A DNA stretch of 64,000 bases. Source: Paracoccus denitrificans. Its GTDB lineage: Bacteria > Pseudomonadota > Alphaproteobacteria > Rhodobacterales > Rhodobacteraceae. The position numbers were made by a program, and so were the translations under genes. The notes under the pieces were generated by a model. It was not told the DNA's origin and did no database searches. It saw only the letters and a list, made by a program, of their open reading frames with translations. Where the stretch lies: assembly GCA_003240735.1 (NCBI GenBank), contig QFNE01000012.1, positions 1 to 64,000 of the forward strand. The letters are read 5' to 3'. This document shows, one piece after another, positions 8,073 through 15,879 of this stretch; position 1 is the first letter of the stretch, and the number at the start of each line of letters is the position of its first letter.

Positions 8073-8543
8073 ATGGCAGTTCAGAACGGACGTGATCTTC
8101 TGATCAAGATGGACATGAGCGGGGATGGTCTGTTCCAGACGATCGCCGGCCTGCGGGCCACGCGGCTGGGTTTCAACGCCGAAGCGGTCGATGTCACGAA
8201 CATCGAAAGCCAGGGCGGCTGGCGCGAATTGCTGGCCGGCGCGGGTGTGCGGTCGGCCTCAATCTCTGGGTCCGGGGTGTTTCGCGATGAGGGCACTGAC
8301 GGGCGTGCGCGGCAGGTGTTCTTTGACGGTGAGGTGCCGCGGTTTCAGGTCGTGATCCCCGATTTCGGCGTGGTCGAGGGGCCGTTCCAGATCACCGCGC
8401 TGGAATACGCAGGAAGCTATAACGGCGAGGCCACGTATGAGATGACGATGGCAAGCGCCGGTGCGCTGAGCTTTACCGCGCTGTCATCGCCCCGGATCGC
8501 CGCGATGAACACCGACGTCTTGCCCGAAGAGGATCGCGAATGA
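8073..8543 (+). CDS. GTA gp9, major tail tube protein (TP901-1 type)
   Basis: A 156-residue protein of the TP901-1 major tail family that forms the tube. Diagnostic parts are AVQNGRDLLIKMD at the N-terminus, VDVTNIESQGGWRELL, and ISGSGVFRDEGTD. AAGGAG lies nine bases before the ATG. The last 20 or so residues (AAMNTDVLPEEDRE) extend past the tube fold. It overlaps gp10 by four bases. Confidence 0.92.
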   Translation: MAVQNGRDLLIKMDMSGDGLFQTIAGLRATRLGFNAEAVDVTNIESQGGWRELLAGAGVRSASISGSGVFRDEGTDGRARQVFFDGEVPRFQVVIPDFGVVEGPFQITALEYAGSYNGEATYEMTMASAGALSFTALSSPRIAAMNTDVLPEEDRE

Positions 8544-8848
8544 ACCCCTGGGCGGGCGAGGTTGCGGTGGTCGTCAACGGTCAGTCCCACACAGCCAAAC
8601 TGACCTTGGGTGCGTTGGCGTCGTTGGAGGCAGGATTGGGCGCGGACAGCCTGATGGGGCTGATCGGCCGGTTCGAAGGTGGCACGTTCACCACACGCGA
8701 TGTGGTGGCGGTGCTGGTGGCCGGCCTGAACGCCGGTGGTTGGACCGGGGATGCCGCGGCGTTGATGGCCGCTGATGTCGAGGGCGGTCCCATGGCAGCA
8801 GCCCGACACGCGGCCGAATTGCTGGCACGCGCCTTTCGCGCGCCATGA
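8540..8848 (+). CDS. GTA gp10, tail assembly chaperone-like (GTA-gp10 family)
   Basis: A 102-residue protein that begins WAGEVAVVVNGQSHTAKLTLGALASLEAGLG, the pattern of the GTA-gp10 (gene transfer agent family) domain. Its place between tube protein and tape measure, with a second small gene overlapping its 3' end by four bases, is that of the tail assembly chaperones of siphophages. Here the second chaperone is a separate overlapping gene and not a frameshift product. Confidence 0.87.
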   Translation: MNPWAGEVAVVVNGQSHTAKLTLGALASLEAGLGADSLMGLIGRFEGGTFTTRDVVAVLVAGLNAGGWTGDAAALMAADVEGGPMAAARHAAELLARAFRAP

Positions 8849-9045
8849 GTCAGCCGAACGGTCTGGACTGGCCGGGGCTGATGCGCGCTGGGATGCGCGG
8901 GTTGGGGCTGACGCCCCAGCAGTTCTGGGCCCTGACCCCGGCAGAGCTTGCGCTGATGCTGGGGATTGAACCGGGTGCGGGCCACGCGATGACACGGGCC
9001 AAGCTGGCTGATCTGAGCGCGAAGTTCCCGGACTTCATGCCCTGA
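8845..9045 (+). CDS. GTA gp10.1-like small tail chaperone
   Basis: A 66-residue protein starting in the gp10 stop codon (ATGA). It contains DWPGLMRAGMRGLGLTPQQF and WALTPAELALMLG, the Trp-rich short pattern of the rcc01693/phage tail chaperone proteins encoded at this place in GTAs. It probably acts with gp10 on the tape measure protein during tail assembly. Confidence 0.85.
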   Translation: MSQPNGLDWPGLMRAGMRGLGLTPQQFWALTPAELALMLGIEPGAGHAMTRAKLADLSAKFPDFMP

Positions 9046-9066
9046 CATTCATTCAAGGAGTCGCGG

Positions 9067-9711
9067 ATGGCTGAAGACAAGAACGGCTTTGATCGCGTGA
9101 TCGACGATGGCCAATCGGCCCGGATCGCGGCCGAATTCCAGGCAGAGCTTGGGCGCTTGGCGCAGGCGATGAGTGCCACGAGCCGAGAGGCCACATCGCT
9201 GACGGCGGGTTTCGGTGGCGGGCTGCGGCGTGCGTTCGAAGGCGTCGTCTTCGATGGCGGCAAATTGTCGGATGCCTTGAAGGGCATCGCGCAGAGCATG
9301 GCGGACACCGTCTATGCGGTGGCGATGAAGCCCGTCCAGAACGCTGTTGCAGGCGCGCTGGCGCAGGGCGTCGGGGGGATGCTGTCAGGCGCGACCCCGT
9401 TCGCGAAGGGCGGCGCGTTCGTCGAGGGGCGCGTCTTGCCATTCGCGAAGGGCGGCGTCGTGGCGCAGCCCACACATTTTCCCATGCGGGGCGCCACCGG
9501 CCTGATGGGCGAGGCTGGCCCCGAGGCGATCATGCCGTTGCGCCGAGGCGCGGATGGGCGGCTTGGTGTTGCGGCCGCCCAAGGAAACGCACGCCCGATG
9601 AACGTGCAGGTCAACATCCACACCCCGGACGTCGCGGGGTTCCAGCGCAGCCGCAGCCAGATTGCGGCGCAGGTCGGGCGCGCGCTGTCGCGCGGCGAAA
9701 GGAACAGCTGA
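9067..9711 (+). CDS. GTA gp11, short tape measure protein
   Basis: A 214-residue protein, very short for a tape measure but normal for GTAs, whose tails are short. The N-terminal half is helical (AAEFQAELGRLAQAMSATS) and followed by a hydrophobic Gly/Ala-rich section (VQNAVAGALAQGVGGMLSG). The segment LMGEAGPEAIMPLRRG is common in phage tape measure and tail proteins. AAGGAG precedes the ATG by seven bases. Its stop overlaps the gp12 start by one base. Confidence 0.88.
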   Translation: MAEDKNGFDRVIDDGQSARIAAEFQAELGRLAQAMSATSREATSLTAGFGGGLRRAFEGVVFDGGKLSDALKGIAQSMADTVYAVAMKPVQNAVAGALAQGVGGMLSGATPFAKGGAFVEGRVLPFAKGGVVAQPTHFPMRGATGLMGEAGPEAIMPLRRGADGRLGVAAAQGNARPMNVQVNIHTPDVAGFQRSRSQIAAQVGRALSRGERNS

Positions 9712-10343
9712 TGGCATTTCACGAAATCAGATTTCCCGCCAACTTGACCTTTGGGTCGGTCGGCGGCCCCGAGCGGCGGACCGAGATCGTGTCGCTGACG
9801 AACGGCTTTGAAGAGCGGAACACCCCATGGGCCCATTCCCGCCGTCATTATGACGCCGGGTTGGGACTGCGCAGTTTGGATGATGTCGCCGCGCTGATCG
9901 CCTTTTTCGAGGCGCGAGCGGGACAGCTGCACGGGTTTCGCTGGAAGGACTGGTCGGATTTCAAAAGCTGTGCGCCCAGCCGGCAGATCGCAGCCGATGA
10001 TCAGATCATCGGTGAGGGGGACGGCCGCACTTTGACGTTTCAGCTGAGCAAGCTCTACCGCTCGGGCGCCAGCGAGTATCGCCGCCCGATCGGCAAGCCG
10101 GTGGAGGGCACCGTGCTTGCGGCGGTGGGCAGGGATGCGCGGCGCGAGGGCGTGGATTACCGAGTCGATCATGCGACCGGGGTGATCACGTTCGCGACCC
10201 CTCCAGGTCCGGGGGCGGTGGTGGCGGCCGGGTTCGAATACGACGTGCCGGTGCGGTTCGACACGGACCGTATCGCGGTCTCGGTCGCGACATTTCAGGC
10301 CGGTGACCTGCCGCAGGTTCCTGTGGTCGAGGTGCGGATATGA
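9711..10343 (+). CDS. GTA gp12, distal tail protein (DUF2460)
   Basis: A 210-residue DUF2460 protein. Characteristic parts are FHEIRFPANLTFGSVGGPER, the ERRNT-like FEERNTPWAHSRRHYD, and FFEARAGQLHGFRWKDWSD. In the RcGTA structure the protein forms the distal ring between tube and hub. Its end overlaps gp13 by four bases. Confidence 0.93.
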   Translation: MAFHEIRFPANLTFGSVGGPERRTEIVSLTNGFEERNTPWAHSRRHYDAGLGLRSLDDVAALIAFFEARAGQLHGFRWKDWSDFKSCAPSRQIAADDQIIGEGDGRTLTFQLSKLYRSGASEYRRPIGKPVEGTVLAAVGRDARREGVDYRVDHATGVITFATPPGPGAVVAAGFEYDVPVRFDTDRIAVSVATFQAGDLPQVPVVEVRI

Positions 10344-11170
10344 GGGACATCGCAACTACAACGGCACGAGCCTGGGCACTCAGCCGCCGCGACGGGATGA
10401 TCTTGGGATTCACCGATCACGATACGACGCTGAGCTTTGGCGGCATCCGATTTCGCCCCCAGTCGGGGATGACTGCGAGCGCGGTCGTCCAAGGGCTCGG
10501 CCTGTCTGTCGATAACACGGAAGCAATGGGGATCCTGTCGGACGGTGCGATCACCGAAACGGATATTCTGGCCGGCCGCTGGGATGGCGCCGAGGTTCTG
10601 ATGTGGGATGTTGACTGGAGCCAACCCGCACAGAACCGACTGACGTTTCGAGGCACTTTGGGCGAGATCACCTGCGCCGACGGCACCTTTCGTGCTGAAC
10701 TGCGCGGTTTGGCCGAGGGTTTGAATCAGCCGACCGGGCGGGTCTATCACCCGCGCTGTTCGGCCCGGCTGGGCGACGTGCAATGCGGGTTTGACTGCAC
10801 ACGAGAGGGATACTGGGCCGAGGGTATCATTGAAACGGTCGATGCAGCTTCTGTGACCTTGAGCGGGGTCGGCTCGTTCGACAAAGGCTGGTTTCAGGGC
10901 GGCGTCATGGTGGTGAGTTCCGGCCCAGCGGCAGGTTTGAGTGTACCGATCAGGCAGGATCTGCAGGTCGGCAAGCTGCGGCAAGTGGCGCTCTGGAAGA
11001 ACCCCACAATTGCACCCGGGCTGGGCGACACGGTGCGGTTAACGGCGGGGTGCGACAAGGCTGCGAAGACCTGTCGGCTGAAGTTCCTCAATTTCGCGAA
11101 TTTTCGCGGCTTTCCGCATATCCCGCCCGAGGAGTGGATGATCAATCCCCATGCGGCGGGTTCGAAATGA
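10340..11170 (+). CDS. GTA gp13, tail hub (DUF2163, phage BR0599-like)
   Basis: A 276-residue protein with the DUF2163 pattern: LGFTDHDTTLSFGG near the N-terminus, GILSDGAITETDILAGRWDGA, and a Cys-rich region (RCSARLGDVQCGFDC, then AGCDKAAKTC) in which two Cys pairs resemble the iron-sulphur-binding cysteines described for RcGTA gp13. It forms the hub to which the peptidase gp14 and the megatron gp15 bind. Confidence 0.92.
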   Translation: MRDIATTTARAWALSRRDGMILGFTDHDTTLSFGGIRFRPQSGMTASAVVQGLGLSVDNTEAMGILSDGAITETDILAGRWDGAEVLMWDVDWSQPAQNRLTFRGTLGEITCADGTFRAELRGLAEGLNQPTGRVYHPRCSARLGDVQCGFDCTREGYWAEGIIETVDAASVTLSGVGSFDKGWFQGGVMVVSSGPAAGLSVPIRQDLQVGKLRQVALWKNPTIAPGLGDTVRLTAGCDKAAKTCRLKFLNFANFRGFPHIPPEEWMINPHAAGSK

Positions 11171-11592
11171 GCCGTGCCGTCATTGAGGCGCGGACTTGGA
11201 TCGGCACGCCCTATGTCCACGGCGCGTCGGTTAAAGGGGTTGGCACCGACTGTCTTGGTCTGATCCGCGGGGTCTGGCGCGGCTGTGTCGGCGCCGAGCC
11301 AGAAGCGCCGCCCAGCTATACCCCCGATTGGGGAGAGGTCGGGGGTGTCGAAGTACTGGATGCGGCGGCGCGTCGTTACATGATTTTGGTCGATCTGGCG
11401 CAGTCGCGGCCGGGCGACGTGCTTTTGTTTCGGATGCGCGAAGCGGCCGTCGCGAAACATCTGGGGATACTGAGTGCTGTGGGCCGCGAGGCGGCGTTCA
11501 TCCACGCCTATGACCGCCACGGCGTGGTCGAGAGCCCGCTGTCCGAGCCGTGGAGGGCCAAGGTGACCGGCTGCTTTCGGTTGCCGTTGTAG
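11167..11592 (+). CDS. GTA gp14, NlpC/P60 cell wall peptidase
   Basis: A 141-residue NlpC/P60-type cysteine peptidase expected to open the recipient cell wall locally. The Cys is in GVGTDCLGLIRGVW (about residue 25) and the His in AAVAKHLGIL (about residue 97). The start at 11167 overlaps the gp13 stop (ATGA); the frame is open further upstream but that part would lie inside gp13. A 47-base gap separates it from gene 15. Confidence 0.93.
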   Translation: MSRAVIEARTWIGTPYVHGASVKGVGTDCLGLIRGVWRGCVGAEPEAPPSYTPDWGEVGGVEVLDAAARRYMILVDLAQSRPGDVLLFRMREAAVAKHLGILSAVGREAAFIHAYDRHGVVESPLSEPWRAKVTGCFRLPL

Positions 11593-11639
11593 ACCCGCGA
11601 GCTTGAGCCGCTGATGAGTAACTGAATTCGGGGAATGTC

Positions 11640-13307
11640 ATGGCTACAATTCTGCTGGCAGCGGCCGGCGCGTCCATCGGTTCGGGCATTGGGGGCACGG
11701 TCCTTGGGATGACAGGCGCGGTCGTCGGTCGAGCCGTGGGTGCGACCGTGGGCCGCGTCATCGATCAGCGTCTTCTGGGAGGTGGCGCGAGAGCGGTGGA
11801 AACCGGGCGGATCGACCGGCTGCGTCTGCAGGCAGCGGGTGAGGGCCGTCCGATCCCCCGGGTGTGGGGCCAGATGCGGCTGCCGGGTCAGGTGATCTGG
11901 GCGTCGCCGGTCGAGGAGGTGAGCCGACGCCAGGGCGGTGGCAAGGGCGCGGGTCCCCGTGTCACCGAGATAAGTTATCGCCTGAGTTTTGCCTTGGCAC
12001 TGTGTGAAGGGCCGATTTTGGGCGTTGGCCGCGTCTCGGCGGACGGTGAGGAAATCGCACCATCGGAACTGAACATGCGCGTCTATCGCGGGACCGAACG
12101 TCAGCTGCCGGATCCGGCTATTTCGGCGCATGAAGGTGAAGACGCCCCCGCTTATCGGGGCATCGCGTATGTCGTCATCGAAGATCTGGGGCTGGAGCGG
12201 TGGGGCAACCGCGTCCCTCAATTGTCGTTCGAGGTCACCAGGGCTGCCGAAACGCCGCTTGGTCTGTCACATGATGTGCAGGCGGTCGCCCTCATTCCCG
12301 GGACGGGCGAGTACTCATTGGCGACGCAGCAGGTCCGCCAAGACTTGGGGATGGGCGAAAGCAAGGTCGTCAACCAAGCGACGATCGGCGGCACGGACTT
12401 CAACGTGTCGCTGTCGACGATGCGGCGGGAACTGCCGAGGGTCGGGTCGGTGTCACTGGTCGTGTCCTGGTTCGGGGATGACCTGCGCACCGGTCACTGT
12501 ACTGTTCGGCCCAAAATCGAATTTCGTGAGCAGGACGGCAAGCAGATGCCGTGGCGCGCCGGGGGCATCACGCGCGACAGGGCGGACACGGTTTCGCGCA
12601 AGGACGGGCGGCCGATCTATGGTGGCACACCGTCGGACCAGTCGGTAGTGCAGGCCCTGAAGGCCATCGCGGGGAAGGGGATGAAAGCGGTTTTCTATCC
12701 CTTCATCCTGATGGAGCAGATGGACGGAAACACGCTGCCCCATCCCGTGACAGGTGAGATCGGACAACCGACAATGCCCTGGCGGGGACGCATCATGGCG
12801 ATAGCAGAGAATAACGGAACGGCTGCAGCTGAGGCAGAGGTCGCACAGTTCTTCGGCACCGCCAAAGTATCCGATTTTGCCGTCAAAGACGGGTTAGTCA
12901 GCTATCACGGCCCGACTGATTGGTCCTATCGCCGGTTCATTCTACATTATGCCCATCTGTGCGCACAGGCAGGTGAAATCGACGCCTTCCTGATCGGGTC
13001 AGAGATGATCGGCCTGACGCAGATTCTGGGTGCGGGGGGCAGCTATCCCGCGGTTACGGCCCTGAAGCAGCTGGCAGGTGATGTCCGCGGTGTTCTAGGC
13101 CCAAGCGTACGGCTGGGATACGCGGCGGACTGGAGCGAGTATTTCGGCCATAACCTGGGCGGGGGCGCATTCGCGTTCCATCTGGATCCGCTGTGGTCCG
13201 ACCCGAACATCGATTTCATTGGTATCGACAACTACATGCCGCTGTCGGATTGGCGAGATGGAACTGATCACCTTGATGCGCGATGTTCCGCGGACGCCAA
13301 AGGCTGA
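11640..13307 (+). CDS. GTA gp15 N-terminal part (gene split by insertion)
   Basis: N-terminal 547 residues of the large tail-tip/host-specificity protein (megatron), then eight residues that are not of this family before a TGA. It starts with a Gly/Ala-rich zipper-like segment and continues with QAAGEGRPIPRVWGQMRLPG and later the GTA TIM-barrel domain (FLIGSEMIGLTQI, LGYAADWSEYFGH, FIGIDNYMPLSDWRDG). The frame breaks after residues LDA (codon ending 13280), inside the barrel. The missing part resumes at 15943 on the far side of an inserted, oppositely oriented gene. No internal stops or frameshifts were seen, so decay is not visible. GGGGAATG precedes the ATG closely. Confidence 0.9.
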   Translation: MATILLAAAGASIGSGIGGTVLGMTGAVVGRAVGATVGRVIDQRLLGGGARAVETGRIDRLRLQAAGEGRPIPRVWGQMRLPGQVIWASPVEEVSRRQGGGKGAGPRVTEISYRLSFALALCEGPILGVGRVSADGEEIAPSELNMRVYRGTERQLPDPAISAHEGEDAPAYRGIAYVVIEDLGLERWGNRVPQLSFEVTRAAETPLGLSHDVQAVALIPGTGEYSLATQQVRQDLGMGESKVVNQATIGGTDFNVSLSTMRRELPRVGSVSLVVSWFGDDLRTGHCTVRPKIEFREQDGKQMPWRAGGITRDRADTVSRKDGRPIYGGTPSDQSVVQALKAIAGKGMKAVFYPFILMEQMDGNTLPHPVTGEIGQPTMPWRGRIMAIAENNGTAAAEAEVAQFFGTAKVSDFAVKDGLVSYHGPTDWSYRRFILHYAHLCAQAGEIDAFLIGSEMIGLTQILGAGGSYPAVTALKQLAGDVRGVLGPSVRLGYAADWSEYFGHNLGGGAFAFHLDPLWSDPNIDFIGIDNYMPLSDWRDGTDHLDARCSADAKG

Positions 13308-13316
13308 GTGGACATG

Positions 13317-13342
13317 AAAAGACGCGCCTGCGAAGGCGCGTC
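13317..13342 (-). terminator. Rho-independent terminator of the inserted gene
   Basis: Perfect 9-bp stem GACGCGCCT / AGGCGCGTC (13321-13329 and 13334-13342) with a four-base loop. On the minus strand it is followed by TTTT (13320-13317). It lies 24 bases after the stop codon of the inserted gene and points away from g15 sequence. Confidence 0.8.
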
Positions 13343-13365
13343 CTGGGCATGCAAAGGAAAGGTGA

Positions 13366-15609
13366 TCAGGTCCGTTCGGACGAGCGGACGGTGCTTTGCC
13401 CCTCGGTCAAGGCGTAGAACCATTCGTTGAAGTCCTGGGTCGAAATCTTGGAGTCGCCTTTGCCAGCCTCTCCATACGTGTCGAGCTTATCGGCCAATCC
13501 GTTATCGAGCAGGAGTTGTGCTGCCTTCTGCTCATTTTCCGCATAGCCTTTCGACGGATCAGCGATCTTGGTCAGGTCCTTCTTGCTTACGATGTCGTCT
13601 TTTCCGTTCCACGTGTCCCACTTGTCCTTGATCAGGTTCAGGGCATCGCGGTTGGCTTCCAGGAACTCTCTGTCTCCGCGCGATTGGTCGGCCAAGGTGA
13701 ACGTCGTCTTGTTCAAGCTGGGTCCTTCGATGATCAGGGTGTCGACCATCTTGTCGATGTCGAACTTGCCGTCCTTGTCCTTGGACAGCTTCATCTCACC
13801 GTATTGCTGGGTCGCCGCGTCGGCGTGCTTGCCGCCGTTCGGGGGTTCGCCGTTCAAGTGGAGGGAAAGCCCATCCTTCAAGATGTTGTCCATCGTCCCT
13901 TTGCCGATCAGAGGGTCGTCGGCCAGCTTCTTGCGCAGGCTTTCCTTCAGCATATCAGTGCCGGGATAGGTGCCGTTGCTGTTCATGCTGTCGTTGCGCT
14001 CTTTTTCGATGTCCTTCATGTAGCCGGCCAAGCGGTCATTGAAGGGCGAGATTTCCTTGCCGGAGGTCAACCAAGTTTCGGTCAACTGCTGCTTGGCATC
14101 CGACAGCAGAGAGCCGTCTTTGGTCGAGTAAAGCTTTTCGAACGACTCTGAAGCACGCTGGCCGAGGTTGTTGAAAAGCTTCGATGCATCCGTCGAAATC
14201 TCGCTCGCGTCCTTGCTGAGCTTCGGGTTCAGGCCGATCTCGACGGGCTGCACCAGATCGGAGGATGAGATGTTCTGCTGATCGGCATAGTTCGAACGGA
14301 TTGCGCTGCTGGCCTCTTTGGCAAGGCCCTCCCAGTTGCTGCTGTCCAGAGCGTGTTCCATCTTGGACGTCAGCTTGACTCGCGCAGCCTCGAACCGCTC
14401 CTGCGCGGTCTTGAGGTCTGCCGACTGCCCGTAGAACTTGTCGAGCATCTTCGTGGGGCCGGTTTCTCTTGCAGTCAGCCCGTCCGCCTGCGTCGAGGCT
14501 CCAGATGCATCCTTCGCGCTGTCTTTCCATTCATTGGCAATGTCTTTGCCGCGCTTGAAGGCGCCGTCGACCGTTTCAAGGTTGTCGAACGCGGCAGTCG
14601 AGTCGGATGAGTTGTTGACCAGCGCGTGGCTACGGTCACGACGACCCGAATTGTCGGTTCCTGCACCATAGGAAAACACGTTGCCCGGCAGCGGCAGACT
14701 TGTTTGATTGTTCCCGGTCGTCATTTCGGGCAGGGCGACGTGATCTTTGGACAGGAACACCGGACCATTGTTGCTGAGGAGCGACATCTGGTTCACGGCC
14801 TTGTAGGCGTATTCGGGGTCTTTGAAGGTACCGTCGTCGTTAGTCGACAGCTTGTCGGCCATCTTCTCCATCAGATCGGCCTGGTTGTTCATCGTCTCGG
14901 TACCGGTCTGTGCGTAGGCACCAAAGCCCGCGATGTTTCCGGAGAGCGCTTGGGATTTCTCGGCATTGTCTGTACCGGCGCCGACATACGCGTACTGCTT
15001 GTCGAGGAAGGGAAGGAAAGCGGACACCAATGCGAGGCCGGCCTGTCCGAAACCACTGGCGGCCAGCACGCTTTTGCCAAGCTTGCCCAGTTCGGAGCCG
15101 CTGATTTCCTTGAGAAGGTCGAAGCCGTTCTTGGCCTCGCCGATCGAACTGGCCGCGAGATCAAGGAACTTGCGGTTCTTGGCTTCATCTTCGAAGCCGA
15201 CTTCCTGCATTTCGCTTTCGGTTTTGATGGGCGGGAGAATGTCGTCAAGGCTGACTTCCGATGTAGAGGCCTTGGCCGAATCCGATACGACGCTGGACGG
15301 GTCGCTGAGGAACTCAAGCTTGTCGTCAGTGCCGAAGCCACCGTAGCTGGCGACGACATCCGCGAGCATTCCGTTACCGTACTGTCCGGGCTGGATGTAT
15401 CGCGGTGCACCTGAATACTCACCACGATCATTGCTGATCGGGACGTCGCTGTTCCAGCCGCCGTTGTACTTGTCATAGGATGAATCGAAGTCGGCTGACT
15501 TGTTCTGAAGCTGCGATGTATCGCCGCCACGCAGGTCCAGTACCTTGCGCAGCACGTCATCTGCACTGACACGCTGGCCGATCTCGTCCACGTTCGTGAT
15601 GTTAACCAT
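13366..15609 (-). CDS. Large HrpF/NolX-like secreted-type protein inserted in the GTA
   Basis: A 747-residue protein rich in Asp, Ser, Asn, Lys and Gly with no Cys and no N-terminal signal peptide. One hydrophobic stretch lies at about 181-202 (VLAASGFGQAGLALVSAFLP). The rest is polar and mostly helical. Near the end are two EF-hand-like repeats, WDTWNGKDDIVSKKDL (about 664-679) and DTYGEAGKGDSKISTQDF (about 710-727), linked by a helix with AAQLLLDNGLADKL; a third acidic loop KDKDGKFDID is at about 610-619. This repeat arrangement resembles the C-termini of HrpF/NolX type III translocon proteins; this is from memory of the family and needs a profile search. No function can be assigned. It has its own terminator and promoter-like sequence and lies antisense inside g15. 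Weak ribosome site before the ATG. Confidence 0.75.
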   Translation of the reverse strand: MVNITNVDEIGQRVSADDVLRKVLDLRGGDTSQLQNKSADFDSSYDKYNGGWNSDVPISNDRGEYSGAPRYIQPGQYGNGMLADVVASYGGFGTDDKLEFLSDPSSVVSDSAKASTSEVSLDDILPPIKTESEMQEVGFEDEAKNRKFLDLAASSIGEAKNGFDLLKEISGSELGKLGKSVLAASGFGQAGLALVSAFLPFLDKQYAYVGAGTDNAEKSQALSGNIAGFGAYAQTGTETMNNQADLMEKMADKLSTNDDGTFKDPEYAYKAVNQMSLLSNNGPVFLSKDHVALPEMTTGNNQTSLPLPGNVFSYGAGTDNSGRRDRSHALVNNSSDSTAAFDNLETVDGAFKRGKDIANEWKDSAKDASGASTQADGLTARETGPTKMLDKFYGQSADLKTAQERFEAARVKLTSKMEHALDSSNWEGLAKEASSAIRSNYADQQNISSSDLVQPVEIGLNPKLSKDASEISTDASKLFNNLGQRASESFEKLYSTKDGSLLSDAKQQLTETWLTSGKEISPFNDRLAGYMKDIEKERNDSMNSNGTYPGTDMLKESLRKKLADDPLIGKGTMDNILKDGLSLHLNGEPPNGGKHADAATQQYGEMKLSKDKDGKFDIDKMVDTLIIEGPSLNKTTFTLADQSRGDREFLEANRDALNLIKDKWDTWNGKDDIVSKKDLTKIADPSKGYAENEQKAAQLLLDNGLADKLDTYGEAGKGDSKISTQDFNEWFYALTEGQSTVRSSERT

Positions 15610-15707
15610 ACCTTGCCCTCTCGCGATTCTCCCCCGGCGACCGAGTCGGTCGGGTGCATCGCGGCTGGCAAATCGGCCGCTTTGCGGTCCCGTCCAATCC
15701 CGGCGTG

Positions 15708-15736
15708 AGGCTTAAGTTTCTGTCACGCCTTGTCAA
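15708..15736 (-). promoter_or_regulatory. Candidate promoter of the inserted gene
   Basis: On the minus strand a perfect TTGACA -35 hexamer lies at 15736-15731, about 120 bases before the start codon. With normal spacing the -10 would fall at about 15708-15714, where TTAAG/TAAGCC is only a weak match. The -35 is convincing and the -10 is not, so an activator may be needed. Flanking sequence holds GGTTG-GGG-CAACC (15744-15756), a possible operator. Confidence 0.4.
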
Positions 15737-15782
15737 AAGCTTAGGTTGGGGCAACCGGTTGTCACAAGCTTCAACTGTCCGC

Positions 15783-15807
15783 CATCCGCGGATGGGCGAA
15801 CATCCGC
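15783..15807. repeat. Palindrome cluster beside the inserted gene
   Basis: CATCCGCGGATG (15783-15794) is a perfect 12-base palindrome, and CATCCGC occurs again at 15801-15807, giving a nested inverted repeat GCGGATG-N6-CATCCGC. It lies between the divergent starts of the inserted gene and the 3' half of g15 and may be an operator or an end structure of the insert. Confidence 0.45.
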
Positions 15808-15863
15808 CCACGCGATGGGCAAACGGCCATCTCGCGGCTGAGTGAAAAATTACCGAATTGAAC

Positions 15864-15879
15864 GGGAGGCTTTGATATG
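15864..15879 (+). promoter_or_regulatory. Ribosome binding site and start created for the 3' half of g15
   Basis: GGGAGG (15864-15869), seven bases before ATG 15877, is close to an ideal Shine-Dalgarno site. An intact g15 would need no start here, because this point is internal to the gene. It decides the start of the C-terminal fragment and is the main hint that the fragment is translated. Confidence 0.65.

Noticed and set aside
13396..15414. Long plus-strand open frames antisense to the inserted gene (13396-14151 and 14626-15414)
   Set aside because: They mirror the minus-strand gene, have unusual amino acid makeup and no good ribosome sites, and the minus-strand gene has a terminator and promoter.
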